The notes under the pieces: model-generated
What the model saw: only the letters and a program-made list of their open reading frames with translations
Told to the model about the DNA's origin: nothing
The model's database searches: none
Position numbers and translations under genes: made by a program
Source: Sphingobium sp. Cam5-1
GTDB taxonomy: Bacteria; Pseudomonadota; Alphaproteobacteria; Sphingomonadales; Sphingomonadaceae
Reading direction: 5' to 3'
Assembly: GCF_015693305.1 (NCBI RefSeq)
Contig: NZ_CP065140.1
Span: 124,001-188,000 of the forward strand
DNA: 64,000 nucleotides
Shown here: piece by piece, positions 45,506 through 54,992 of the stretch
Numbering within the stretch: the first letter of the stretch is position 1
Layout of the letters: every line of letters begins with the position of its first letter

Positions 45506-46564
45506 TCACTCCTCACCTCTTTTGCCGCTCACAGGGGCTGGTGCGCCCGTATCATCGCTCTCATCGTCCCAAATTGTGAGCTCAAAGATGTCAGCAGATG
45601 CCGGACGATGCGTTCTAGGCACAGCCTTCGGTCCGGACAAAGGCACCATGTAACTGCGGTAACTCGCCTGACCCGTCCTTTCGACGAGCAAGCCTTCCAG
45701 CTCCGCAGTCAGCAGAAGCTTGATGGCGCCAGCTGACGTCAGGCCCAGATGCCGGGCAACCTCACCGCTCGTAATGGCGGGCCGTGCCATGGCAAAGGAG
45801 AGCAGGTCCTTCAGCCGTCCTGGACGCCGGCGAACGGCGAGATGCATTCTCGCGCGGCGGGCAAAGCCCCGCAGCTGAACCTCGATCTGAAGATGGGCGT
45901 TGGCGCCCGCCGCGATCGCGTCGAGCCAAAGCCGATCCAGTTCGGTGTCTCTGGCGACTTTCCACCGTCCTCCAGCCAGTTTGAGACCCAGTGCGGTCAA
46001 CCCTCCCTGCGAGCCTTTCCATCGCCCGGGACCCCATCGATCGCCTACCAGAAGGCTGGCCACCACATCGCCTCGGCCGAGCGGAGAGTGTTGCCGCCAC
46101 AAAGCGGCGATCCGACCGGAATGGACGAGGGCAGGGGAGGGGGGTAAGGCCTTGCAGGCCTTGCTCCAGGCTTCGACCGCCGACGTCAGCTCCCATGCCT
46201 CACGGTGACCCAGGGCGTTCTGGCGCGGCTGCGTCATGTCCATGCCGAACCACTGCAGAAGGGCAGAAGCATCGGTGACGAGGGCATTGAGGGTGATCGG
46301 CATCCCGATCGCATGTTTCCAGTGCGTCAGGTCATACACGCTGGTCGTCAGTCGGCCTCGGCCGTCTATGACCACGGCTTCCTCGGGCAAGTCGGCCATG
46401 TCGATGGCGGCGAGAGCCTGTCGTTCGGATAGCGCGATGCGCGCTCTCAGGGGCTGGCGGACAGGACTGAGGCGAAGACGCTCCTCGAGCCGCGCCAATG
46501 CGGCCTGTGCTTCCGCATAGCAGACCATGAGCGATGGGCTGGGGAGGGGAGGGGGGATCGTCAT
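45506..46564 (-). CDS. DUF1612/HTH-domain protein
   Basis: A 352-residue protein of the DUF1612 plus helix-turn-helix type, common on rhizobial and sphingomonad plasmids. Seen: ALARLEERLRLSPVRQPLRARIALSERQALAAIDM near the N-terminus, DLTHWKHAIGMPITL, and a C-terminal HTH SGEVARHLGLTSAGAIKLLLTAELEGLLVERTGQASYRSYMVP. Presumably a DNA-binding plasmid protein; its exact role is unknown. ATG 46564 (AGCGAGG just ahead) or ATG 46606 may start it. It is convergent with the origin region. Confidence 0.7.
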   Translation of the reverse strand: MTIPPPLPSPSLMVCYAEAQAALARLEERLRLSPVRQPLRARIALSERQALAAIDMADLPEEAVVIDGRGRLTTSVYDLTHWKHAIGMPITLNALVTDASALLQWFGMDMTQPRQNALGHREAWELTSAVEAWSKACKALPPSPALVHSGRIAALWRQHSPLGRGDVVASLLVGDRWGPGRWKGSQGGLTALGLKLAGGRWKVARDTELDRLWLDAIAAGANAHLQIEVQLRGFARRARMHLAVRRRPGRLKDLLSFAMARPAITSGEVARHLGLTSAGAIKLLLTAELEGLLVERTGQASYRSYMVPLSGPKAVPRTHRPASADIFELTIWDDESDDTGAPAPVSGKRGEE

Positions 46565-46904
46565 GAACCTCGCTAACAGGCGTTCGGTCGGCGCCAATGT
46601 GATCATTTTTCAGGGCAGCAAGAAGATGAGCATTTTTGAACCGCGGAAGGCTGAAATTCAACTGAAAGCGGCCTTTAGAAAGTCCGTCACGATGCGGCTG
46701 GAGTCAGTCCCGCTGGCGCTTTGCTCGGACGATCGACGACCGCCGTCGCGATTATTTCCGTGGTGCCAACGAGCTGGGGTCTGTCGGCTTCGTGGTACTA
46801 AGGGCGCTCGGCCGTCCATAGTCGGCGCGGGTAGGCGCAGCGGAGGAGGCAGGGATGTGCCCCCTGGACGTGGTGCGGCGTCACTGTAGCGAAGCTGGCC
46901 GGAC

Positions 46905-47216
46905 GCGCGCTGGTTACGCGAGAAGAGCGCGGCGCGACAGGCCCGGCACAACGGGAGCGTCGGGCTGCGCATCCCCAAACTGCGCACCGGCAGCTATTTT
47001 CCTTGCTTGCGGGACCTGCACCATCTGGCGGAGAAGGCGCTGGCCGCGGCGATCCATATGGAGCATCTAAACGCGGGCAGTCGATGATCTGGTCAAAGCG
47101 CTCGGCATGAGCGGGCGCCGGTGGCGCCAGGAGATTGTGAAGGTCTTCCTTGATCGCCCGATCGAAGGCGGCTGACCCTATCTCTGGATCGATGTCACTT
47201 ACCTCAAGGGACGTTT
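46905..47216 (+). pseudogene. Degenerate IS256-family transposase fragment
   Basis: Three frames together give RAGYARRA, VGLRIPKLRTGSYFPC...HHLAEKALAAAIHMEHL, then VDDLVKALGMSG and FLDRPIEGG-stop-PYLWIDVTYLK. These are consecutive conserved segments of IS256-family transposases, broken by frameshifts, a probable internal deletion (between ALGMSG and FLDRP) and a TGA in place of the expected Trp codon. No terminal inverted repeats or intact copy were seen. Confidence 0.75.
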
Positions 47217-48312
47217 CCGGACTGAACGGACATCTTCCATCGCGAGCATCCGTCCCGCCTTTCCCCGGACTTGGGAACGTCGCCCATGCAAGATCCACGC
47301 TGGTGGGGCGCTGGAACACAGGAGTTTTCCCAATCGCGCGGCCTGATGTCTGCAGTTCACGTTCCCGCCCGGATCGCGGCCACGACCTGCCCTTTCCCTC
47401 CGCGTTATTCTCCGTTCCATCTTTCTATATCGTGTCCCCGCGGTGAGGGACGCACCAGCGCAGAACAATTGGCTTTCTATGATCCCTGGTTCAAGGCCAA
47501 TGTTGCCGAAGCAACATGCCTCCCCATCTCGCTCGAACATTGGCAATCTCACGCGGGTCCAGCAGCACGGATGTTCGTGGTTGATCGGCGGCTGACTTCA
47601 CTGGCTACACAATCCCCCGGGCGTCAAAGCCGAACTGTCGAGCTCCCCGGCGTGCCGCGTAGTCGAGCAATGTACCATGCTGGTCGGAGACGGCGGTGAG
47701 CTTCAGTCATGTCGCCAGCTCAGCAGCGTTTCATGACCGCCAGCCTTGACCGACGCCTTCCTGCCAGATGCCCACGCAGCCAGGGACGGTGTCCCCCATT
47801 TTTACATCCTGTCGAGGTAACGCCGATCCGCATGCTACCTTTCCTCGGATTGGTTGGCCCAGTTCACGCGCGAGGGGGAGAAGGGAACAAATCATGAATT
47901 ATCTCTAAAATCCCCTCAGAAGCCCGTGGAGCGCAATGAAGGGGTTAGATAGGGAAAGTATCGACAACCACCAAAAGTCCTTCTGAGAGAGCTTCTGAGC
48001 GCCTCGAATTTTTCCGCCCCTCACCGCATTTTTGCCCAATTGCCAGCCGACAAGATTGACTCACAAGGTCGTTCCAATCTCATCGGCCTGACACGAATCG
48101 CCATTGGCCCAATTTTGGGGTCTACTGCACATATTGGCAGGGACGATGGAATGCCGGCGCGAACATGGCGTCCCGCGCGGCAGGACATCCGCGTGACGGT
48201 CACCAGCCAGACGCGGGGGTAAGCTGCGCATGCGGACCCGATGCAATATCAACCAGGAAGGGGAGGGTGCCTCCGACGCAAGCGAACGGCATGCGCCATA
48301 GCTGTCGCACGG
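47217..48312. other. Non-coding or degenerate region
   Basis: About 1.1 kb with no credible gene. On the minus strand near 47590-47700 a frame reads KLTAVSDQHGTLLDYAARRG, stop, which has the flavour of a transposase remnant but cannot be assigned. The 46565-46904 stretch before the IS256 fragment is likewise without a gene. Confidence 0.35.
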
Positions 48313-48414
48313 GAGCATTTTCGAAACATGGGGTTGTCGCCTGCCGGCGTGGACCATGCGGAAGACAAGAGATAAGGAGAGCATGATCCCATTCAATCTG
48401 ATCGGACCATGCTC
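48313..48414. repeat. REP-like bipartite element, copy 1
   Basis: It begins GAGCATTTTC and ends with a 36-bp imperfect inverted repeat (48379-48414) bounded by GAGCATG and CATGCTC with TCTGATCGGAC inside. The 36-bp part is repeated at 58844-58879 with five mismatches, and GAGCATTTTC also precedes that copy at a similar distance. The element resembles the small intergenic palindromic repeats frequent in alphaproteobacteria. Confidence 0.6.
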
Positions 48415-48538
48415 TGGCCGCACCCATGGGATCAAGATCGCCATTCAAGCAACCAGCGTCATTGAATCATGCCAAAGCAACCGATTCGGTTCTTGTTACT
48501 GATGAAAGCTTTGGTAAATCAAGTAACCGTCTTTTCCA

Positions 48539-50290
48539 ATGGAAAGAAACAGGGCAATTTCGGTGCTCCCCGGCATCTCACGGGCAACTGGCCGCTTATC
48601 CGGGCAACAGAGGCCGGAAGGCGTAGTAAAACTCGTCTTGGTGATGATCCTTGCGATCGTCTTGCTGTTGCCCACCATCGCCCGCGCCCAGGGTGCACAG
48701 GCCGGCGTCAATGATTTGGGCAGCGCGCCCGTTATCGACCGCGACCGAACCGACCGGGTCGCGCCGCGTCTGGAGCAGGGGCCCGCCACTCCCGCGGCAT
48801 CCGCGCCATCGCCTCAAGTGGCGCCTGCGTCGCCTTCTGCTGCCAGCGTCCAGCTCGCCCGTGTGCGTTATGAAGGCTCCTCGCTCCGCCAGTCCGTCCT
48901 GGATGAAGCAGTCGCGCCGTTTATCGGTCACCCCCTGACTAACGCCACCTTGCAGGGGGTCGCCAACGCAGTGACCGCCGCCTACGGTCGAAGCGATATT
49001 GCTTTTTATGCTGTCTCGATCCCCGCCCAGGCGCCCGTGGGCGGCGAGATCAAAGTCAGGGTCGTTGAAGGGCGAATAAAAAATTATACGTTGAGCGGCA
49101 TCTCGCCTAGCGCCCCGGTGAAGTTGATCGGGGCCCATATGCAGCGTCTGATGCGCGAGGATCCACTGCGTAAATCCACGCTGGAACGCACTTTGTCACT
49201 GCTGCGCGATATCCCGGGGCAGACGGTCAATGTAGCTGTTCGCCAGATGCCAACGGCCGGTGATCTGATCCTCGATGTGATCGTCAAGCGTAAGCAACTC
49301 GATATTGGACTTACGATAGACAATAGCGGGGTAAGCAATGTCGTGGAGGGCGTCCAGGCGCAACTTTCGGTAGCGGCGCATGGACTTGTTCGCGAAGGCG
49401 ATAGTACAAGGGTTTCCGCTTATCTTCCCTTCTATCCGGATCGATATACATATTATTCGCTGAGCCACAGCACGCCATTGGGAAGCAATGGTCTGACTTT
49501 GTCCGCGAACTTCGCGCAGGTTAATACCAAGTCTCGGGGAACGCACATAAAAGGTGAGGCGACGCTCGCGGGGGTTTCCCTTACATATCCGATCATCCGA
49601 TCGTACAAGAAAAATCTGTCCGCAAGCCTGTCGCTCGATGGAATCAACAGCACCAATTATTATCTCGATACCGAGTTTGGTGATTATCGGTCCCGAGCGG
49701 TCCGAGCGGGGCTGTCATGGTCCGATGTGGGGCCCAAGAATGGCTATGCTGCATCTGCCGTGGTGAGCCAGGGGATCAACGCCATTGGCGCCAAAGCCTT
49801 TACCGGATTTTCGGAGATTAAATTTTCCAAGGTGAATATACAGGCAATAGCGGTTAAAACGCTATTGAATAACTTGACAGCAAAAGTGACTGTTAAAGGG
49901 CAATATTCCAAGGATAAGCTTCCGGTAACCGAGAGATTTTCCTTGGGGGGAAGGGGTGCCGGCATGGCTTATCGGATCGGTACCATAACATCCGATCAGG
50001 CACTTGCATCCAACCTGGAATTGAGCTGGTCGCTTCCGGCGAAGTCTCCGGTTTTGAAGGCGACATCCTTGTTCGCTTATGTGGATGGTGCAGTAGCCCA
50101 CGCTGTTGCGCGACCATATTATGGGATTGCTGCGCAGGATTATTCACTTGCATCGGCCGGCGGCGGCGTGCGCGTGGGCGTAGGGAAGGGCTGGCGCGCG
50201 AGCGCCGAAATTGCACTCCCGGTCAAGCGCCCTAACGACGCCTATAGCAGGAAGGCGCGCTTCTTCTTCGGGCTTGGTCGAGCGTTTTAG
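48539..50290 (+). CDS. TpsB/ShlB/FhaC-type outer-membrane transporter
   Basis: A two-partner secretion transporter of up to 583 residues. After a hydrophobic signal (LVLVMILAIVLLLPTIARAQ, about 32-51) and an Ala/Pro spacer comes a POTRA region (VRYEGSSLRQSVLDEAVAPFIGHPLTNATLQGVANAVTAAYGRSDI; IKVRVVEGRIKNYTL), a second POTRA-like stretch, and a 16-strand-type barrel (LTIDNSGV, VSAYLPFYPDRYTYYSLSHSTPLGSNGLTLS) with SLGGRGAGMAYR in place of the usual V-R-G-Y lid motif and a C-terminal Phe. The start is uncertain: ATG 48539 leaves about 30 residues before the signal, but later ATGs give too short a signal. It has lower GC than its surroundings. No TpsA exoprotein lies next to it. Confidence 0.85.
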   Translation: MERNRAISVLPGISRATGRLSGQQRPEGVVKLVLVMILAIVLLLPTIARAQGAQAGVNDLGSAPVIDRDRTDRVAPRLEQGPATPAASAPSPQVAPASPSAASVQLARVRYEGSSLRQSVLDEAVAPFIGHPLTNATLQGVANAVTAAYGRSDIAFYAVSIPAQAPVGGEIKVRVVEGRIKNYTLSGISPSAPVKLIGAHMQRLMREDPLRKSTLERTLSLLRDIPGQTVNVAVRQMPTAGDLILDVIVKRKQLDIGLTIDNSGVSNVVEGVQAQLSVAAHGLVREGDSTRVSAYLPFYPDRYTYYSLSHSTPLGSNGLTLSANFAQVNTKSRGTHIKGEATLAGVSLTYPIIRSYKKNLSASLSLDGINSTNYYLDTEFGDYRSRAVRAGLSWSDVGPKNGYAASAVVSQGINAIGAKAFTGFSEIKFSKVNIQAIAVKTLLNNLTAKVTVKGQYSKDKLPVTERFSLGGRGAGMAYRIGTITSDQALASNLELSWSLPAKSPVLKATSLFAYVDGAVAHAVARPYYGIAAQDYSLASAGGGVRVGVGKGWRASAEIALPVKRPNDAYSRKARFFFGLGRAF

Positions 50291-50292
50291 CG

Positions 50293-50312
50293 ATTTTGCG
50301 TATACGCAAAAT
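50293..50312. promoter_or_regulatory. Palindromic element, TTTTGCGTATACGCAAAA copy
   Basis: ATTTTGCGTATACGCAAAAT, a perfect 20-bp palindrome, directly after the TpsB stop and 67 bp upstream of the dioxygenase start. Its poly-T side is 5' on both strands, so it does not have the form of an intrinsic terminator. Confidence 0.6.
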
Positions 50313-50378
50313 TGGCCATTCACCAGATCCAAAGGTCCGGAACGGCGGGCGGTCTCTTCCAACGAAAGAAGTTTGGCT

Positions 50379-50939
50379 ATGAAGAATGTCTGGGAAGTGT
50401 GGCCGGCGATATTGTCACCTGCGGACTGTGACGCTGTTATCGAGAAGGCGGAGCAATATCCTGTGCAGTCCGCGACCGTTGGCTTTGACGAAGCGCAACG
50501 TGATGACCATGCTTACCGCAGCTCTACGATCCGCTGGCTGGATCCCGACATTGAGGCCGAACTCGTCAAGACATTGATGCGCTATGTTCATGCGTCGAAC
50601 AGGACCAATTTCGGCGTGGACATCGTGGCGCCGTTCGACCTGCAATACACGGAATATCACGGCACGGCGCACGGCAAATATGATTGGCATCATGACGTCT
50701 GGCTGGAATCCCCTCGGCCCTATGCACGTAAGCTGTCCTTCGTCGTCCAGCTCTCCGAACCGGAGGATTATGAGGGTGGGGCTTTTGAGTTTTTCGGCCT
50801 TCAGCAGCCCGGCGCTACCTTCGCTCCGCGCGGCAGCATGTTGATCTTTCCATCATTCCTGCAGCATCGTGTTCTCCCGGTGACGAAGGGTATTCGGCGT
50901 AGCCTTGTAAGCTGGGTCGAGGGGCCGCGATGGAGATGA
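50379..50939 (+). CDS. 2OG-Fe(II) oxygenase (PKHD/prolyl 4-hydroxylase type)
   Basis: A 186-residue dioxygenase. Iron ligands H and D in YDWHHDVWLE, distal His in FLQHRVLPVTKG and the 2-oxoglutarate Arg in GIRRSLVSWVEGP; also KLSFVVQLSEPEDYEGGAFEFF, FAPRGSMLIFPS. This is the double-stranded beta-helix of P4H/PKHD-type hydroxylases. ATG 50379 starts the conserved domain (GAAAGAAG upstream). A prolyl hydroxylase near a collagen-like Gly-Pro-x protein (52.6 kb) suggests a possible substrate link, but one is cytoplasmic and the other lipidated and exported, so this is speculation. Confidence 0.8.
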   Translation: MKNVWEVWPAILSPADCDAVIEKAEQYPVQSATVGFDEAQRDDHAYRSSTIRWLDPDIEAELVKTLMRYVHASNRTNFGVDIVAPFDLQYTEYHGTAHGKYDWHHDVWLESPRPYARKLSFVVQLSEPEDYEGGAFEFFGLQQPGATFAPRGSMLIFPSFLQHRVLPVTKGIRRSLVSWVEGPRWR

Positions 50940-51096
50940 GTGATCACGCGGTCCAAAACGATTTTGGATGGCGGTTGCCTGGCGGATCGTTGCCCGATCT
51001 GTAAGGGACAATTCGCGCCCGATCGCCGCGATCCCGCGCTTCTGATCGGCTGACGGGATTCTCCTATCTTTCCCCAATTTGCAGGCAGTGCAGCCA

Positions 51097-51612
51097 ATGT
51101 CACCATCGGCTCTTCCGTCGATCCCCTTGCTGAGCGGGGGCAGCTTATTGTGCCTGTTCATTCTGCTGGGCGCCGCAGTCTATTTCGACGTCTGTTTCCG
51201 GCGGATACCCAATGGTTTGTCCCTGCTGGCCGCCATTGCCGCGGTGCCCTATTGGATTGGGGTGTCGGGGGACGCTATGCCAGCCTCGATCGGACAACAA
51301 TTTCTCGTTCTGCTGGTCGCCACAGGGCCGTTGCTGCTGCTCTTTGCTGTGGGCGCCGTGGGGGGCGGAGACATCAAACTGCTCGGCGCGCTGCTATTGT
51401 GGATCCGTGCCGGAGACGTTGTTGGAATGATCGCAGTCATCATTCTTGCAGGAGGGGCGGTTGCCGCAGGGGCAGTGGCGCATGCGCTGTGGAGGCGAAG
51501 GCAATGGCGCGAAGCGACGGTGCCCTTCGGCGTTGCGATTGCCGCGGGCGCCATGCCGGTTCTGGCCGATGACCTCGTCTTCACGTTAAAGGCCGCGGGG
51601 GTTCTGGGCTGA
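51097..51612 (+). CDS. cpaA: A24-family prepilin peptidase (CpaA/TadV type)
   Basis: A 171-residue short prepilin peptidase with about six membrane helices. The two catalytic Asp are present: D in AVYFDVCFRRIPNGLS and D in GAVGGGDIKLLGALLLW. It removes the leader of Flp-type pilins and TadE/F pseudopilins, so it should process the Flp pilin encoded at 60766-60960. It is on the opposite strand and 9 kb from that cluster. Starts at ATG 51097 or TTG 51079 are possible; neither has a strong ribosome site. Confidence 0.85.
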   Translation: MSPSALPSIPLLSGGSLLCLFILLGAAVYFDVCFRRIPNGLSLLAAIAAVPYWIGVSGDAMPASIGQQFLVLLVATGPLLLLFAVGAVGGGDIKLLGALLLWIRAGDVVGMIAVIILAGGAVAAGAVAHALWRRRQWREATVPFGVAIAAGAMPVLADDLVFTLKAAGVLG

Positions 51613-52597
51613 AACAGCGACTTGGCGGTGGTTCGCCGCGGGAGCGCCCCCTTGGACCGGTCCCCGCGATCATTCTGCAGGTCGGGTTCCAAGAGTCCGG
51701 TGCACACCGGACCCAAATGCTTCCTCGCACCTGGCGACGTTCGGCTGAACATTGACCCGGTCATATACTCATATGGGCGCCACGGTCTGGCCTGCGCGCG
51801 GATGATATGAAGGGGTGGGGGACCTCGTTTCAGCGACCTCAATGGGGCGGCCCGGAGCAACCATGCATTCTGGTGTGGACGGTGCCGCTTGCCGAGCTGA
51901 AGATGCGCTAAAGGGGCTCCTCAGATCGCCTCCAAACCGCTCGTCAGGCAACGGCAATGAGACGGTGGTGGGCGCGGGGACAGGAAATGCCTGGCCGCCG
52001 ACGGTGCGGGTGGGGCCATGTCCAGCGTTCAGGATGGCTCCAGTACCGAAGCCTTATGCCGCTGTCTTGGCAGATGCGCGTGTCGCTCGGCAGTCGATGG
52101 GGAAGGGGCGGCATGAGTGGCATTCATCCAGACGAGCCATGGCGTTGGGCAATGACCATATATCGGGTTGGTCATGAAGGCGCAGATTCGTCAGCAGACG
52201 ATGCAGCCTATACCCGGACAGATCTTCGTTCCTGTCGCACACCCCCAATGCGCAGAGCTCAGGATCCTCAGCACGGCGGCGTGGCGTCGGCGGCGGTATT
52301 TGGACAGAAACAACCGATCCGGTTGTTTGGAGAATTGAGATCGCGACTTGAGCGGAAAGCTGCATTTGCGTAGCATTGAGCGAGAAGGCGATTGGATTTG
52401 CTGAGGAATGGGTGAATTTCGGAATATCGGTTAGTCTGTTGCGGATATTCAAGGCATGATATTGTCCGTCCAGATACGAGATAATGGCGTCCTGTAAGGG
52501 TTATGACCGCTTCGGTTTCTTCTGCTCGCTGACCGTGCGCCGGTTCGGGCTATTCGTCCCTCGTCGCGAGAGTCTCGCAATAACAGGGAGTACCCCA
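51613..52597. other. Long intergenic region without a supported gene
   Basis: About 985 bp upstream of the collagen-like gene. Several overlapping frames exist on both strands (for example 51815-52177 plus, 52054-52452 minus) but none has recognisable domains or a convincing start. The collagen gene frame is open back to 52484. No RNA, repeat or mobile fragment was identified. Confidence 0.35.
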
Positions 52598-54811
52598 ATG
52601 GCATTTCATGGATCGCTCCGTTCAGGACGGCGCTATCTCCTGTGCGCCACGGCCATTCCGCTTCTTCTCCTGGGGGCATGTGCCGATGGCGTCGGTTTCG
52701 ACATAGGCGCGGGCGGCGGACAAAATCCCTCCGGCCCCTCCGGCCCGGGTGGTCCAACCGGCCCCACTGACCCGAGTGGTCCTGGCGGTCCGACTGGTCC
52801 CGGTGGTCCGTCCGGCCCCACTGATCCGAGCGGCCCTGGGGGCCCGACTGGTCCTGGTGGTCCGACTGGTCCTGGTGGTCCGACTGGCCCTGGGGGCCCG
52901 ACCGGTCCTGGTGGCCCGACCGGCCCTGGTGGCCCGACCGGCCCTGGTGGCCCGACCGGCCCTGGTGGCCCGACCGGCCCTGGTGGCCCGACCGGTCCTG
53001 GCGGCCCGACCGGCCCTGGTGGCCCGACCGGCCCTGGTGGCCCGACCGGCCCTGGTGGCCCGACCGGTCCTGGCGGCCCGACCGGTCCTGGTGGCCCGAC
53101 CGGTCCTGGTGGTCCGACTGGTCCTGGCGGCCCGACCGGTCCTGGTGGCCCGACTGGCCCTGGTGGCCCGACTGGCCCCGGTGGTCCGACTGGCCCTGGT
53201 GGTCCGACTGGCCCCGGTGGCCCGACTGGCCCTGGTGGTCCAACCGGCCCGGGAGGACCTACTGGTCCATCCGCGCTTAACGGGCCGATCGTTGGTGGCA
53301 ATGTCGGAAATGTCACGGTTGGTGGTCCCAGCGGCTCCAGCACGCTGGTCGGCGTGAATGTGTTGCCGGGTTCGTCTTCATCGACAGGCGTTCTGGCGAC
53401 CGTCGATGTCCTGACCGACGAAGGCACCGTTGCGCAGGTCACACTGCCTACCACCACTGAGCAGGTCCAGCAGGGTCTCGCGCCGGTTGGCTCCTTGACG
53501 GGCGCACTGCTGGGGGATCAGGTGGGAGGTGCTGTAACACAGCTCACCAATGGTCTTTCACCTACCGTGGCGGCCGTCACATCGACCGTCGACCAGGTGA
53601 CTGGGCCGCTCCTCGATACCGTGAACGGTGTCCTGGCGCCGGTGACCGGGCAATTGATTGGCGACAACGGCGCTCTCGCACCGGTGACGGGGCTCGTCGA
53701 GAACCTGGTCGGCGGACTGACTGGCACATTGCCGGGGAGCCCAACCGATCCGGCGGGCACGCTCAATGGTCCCTTGATTGGTGCCAATGCCGGCGGCAAT
53801 TCGCTGACCGGGGCAAGCACCGCCGATACGCTGGCAGGAGTCAACCTGCTGAACCCGACGGGCGAAAATGCGGCCACGGGTCAGCTCGTCACGGTCGGCG
53901 TGCTCTCGCAGGGAACCATCGTCGATGTTGCGCTGCCAACCACCGCGGCAGGCGTTGAGGCGGGCCTTGCGCCCGTCGCCAACCTGACCGGAACATTGCT
54001 CGGCTCCCAGGTCGGAGCAACGGTCGGTCAGGTCACAACCGGTCTCGCGCCGGTCGCCGCCGCTGTCACATCGACTGTGGACGGCGTGGTCTCGCCGGTC
54101 CTTGACGCCGTCAACACCCTGGCTCCTGTCCTGAACGGCGCTACCGGCGGATCGCCGCTTGCACCCGTGACGGGTATCGTGGGCTCCGTCCTTGGCGGCG
54201 AGGGTGCTGGAACGGGATCGGTGCTTGCACCTGTGACGGGTGTCGTCAGTTCAGTCCTCGGAGGAGTTACGTCCGGCGGCGCGACTGGCGGTGTGCTTGC
54301 GCCCGTGACTGGCGTTGTTGACTCTGTCCTGGGGGGCGGAACGGGCGCCGGTTCGGTGCTTGCTCCGGTCACTGGAGTTGTAAACTCGGTCCTGGGCGGT
54401 GACGCCACTGGCGGGGCGGGCTCGGTCCTGGCACCTGTAACGGGGGTCGTGAACTCCGTCCTTGGTGGAGATGCCACCGGCGGTGCGGGCTCGGTCCTCG
54501 CCCCGGTCACCGGAGTTGTGAACTCGGTGCTGGGCGGTGGCGCGACAGGTGGAGCGGGCACCATTCTCGCCCCGGTCACTGGTCTCGTCAATTCAGTCGT
54601 CGGTGGCGCCACTGATGGTTCGGCCGGAGGCGTTCTGGCTCCGGTGACCGGCGTTGTCGGCTCTGTGCTGGGAGGAGGCACGGGCTCAGGCTCGGTTCTC
54701 GCTCCCGTAACGGGCGTCGTGAGTTCGGTGCTTGCACCGGTCACGGGCGGCAGCGGCACGGCTGCGCCGGTCACGGGCCTTCTCGGAGGTCTCCTCAAGG
54801 GAGGAAACTGA
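52598..54811 (+). CDS. Collagen-like repeat lipoprotein
   Basis: A 737-residue surface protein. From ATG 52598 (AGGGAG 7 nt upstream) the signal [19 protein letters not shown] leads to a lipobox L-L-G-A-C28. Residues about 46-224 are Gly-Pro-X triplets, mostly the six-residue unit GPGGPT. Two related modules follow (each GP[IL][IV]G..., TLVGVN or TLAGVN, V.LPTT, AVTSTVD), then about ten repeats of LAPVTGVV[ND]SVLGG to the end (about 520-735). The first part should form a triple helix. It is probably anchored in the outer membrane as an adhesin or matrix protein. No enzyme motif is seen. Confidence 0.85.
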   Translation: MAFHGSLRSGRRYLLCATAIPLLLLGACADGVGFDIGAGGGQNPSGPSGPGGPTGPTDPSGPGGPTGPGGPSGPTDPSGPGGPTGPGGPTGPGGPTGPGGPTGPGGPTGPGGPTGPGGPTGPGGPTGPGGPTGPGGPTGPGGPTGPGGPTGPGGPTGPGGPTGPGGPTGPGGPTGPGGPTGPGGPTGPGGPTGPGGPTGPGGPTGPGGPTGPGGPTGPGGPTGPSALNGPIVGGNVGNVTVGGPSGSSTLVGVNVLPGSSSSTGVLATVDVLTDEGTVAQVTLPTTTEQVQQGLAPVGSLTGALLGDQVGGAVTQLTNGLSPTVAAVTSTVDQVTGPLLDTVNGVLAPVTGQLIGDNGALAPVTGLVENLVGGLTGTLPGSPTDPAGTLNGPLIGANAGGNSLTGASTADTLAGVNLLNPTGENAATGQLVTVGVLSQGTIVDVALPTTAAGVEAGLAPVANLTGTLLGSQVGATVGQVTTGLAPVAAAVTSTVDGVVSPVLDAVNTLAPVLNGATGGSPLAPVTGIVGSVLGGEGAGTGSVLAPVTGVVSSVLGGVTSGGATGGVLAPVTGVVDSVLGGGTGAGSVLAPVTGVVNSVLGGDATGGAGSVLAPVTGVVNSVLGGDATGGAGSVLAPVTGVVNSVLGGGATGGAGTILAPVTGLVNSVVGGATDGSAGGVLAPVTGVVGSVLGGGTGSGSVLAPVTGVVSSVLAPVTGGSGTAAPVTGLLGGLLKGGN
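52757..53270 (+). repeat. 18-bp tandem repeat encoding Gly-Pro-Gly-Gly-Pro-Thr
   Basis: About 25 near-identical copies of an 18-bp unit of the type GGTGGCCCGACCGGCCCT with third-base variation, inside the collagen-like gene. Such an array is prone to slippage, so copy number may vary between isolates. Confidence 0.9.
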
Positions 54812-54992
54812 CATTGAGCGCCGTCCGGCCCTGCCCCAATTTTGGGCCGGACGATGCTCATGAGCCATCGCTGCTTCACGCAGACACAGCGGTGATGGCC
54901 GGGGGGCGAGGGGACAGGCGGGTCGCACTGTCCCCTCGGCCTTGAATTGGAAAGGCGATGATGATGTCGCAGTCTTGCATGAGGTGCGTAGT

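Noticed and set aside
50293-50312. Interpreting the TTTTGCGTATACGCAAAA palindromes as intrinsic terminators
   Set aside because: The T-run lies on the 5' side of the stem on either strand and no U-tract follows; one copy is inside a coding sequence.
51815-52452. Possible genes in the gap before the collagen-like gene
   Set aside because: Overlapping frames on both strands with no domain, no convincing start signal and no protein-like composition.
52757-53270. Possible CRISPR array
   Set aside because: Units are contiguous 18-mers without unique spacers and translate into a continuous Gly-Pro-x protein.
52633-53457. Long minus-strand frame encoding Gly-Pro-Pro-type repeats opposite the collagen-like gene
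   Set aside because: It is the antisense reading of a GC-rich 18-bp tandem repeat that keeps all frames open. The plus-strand frame has the signal, lipobox, ribosome site and the downstream modules.
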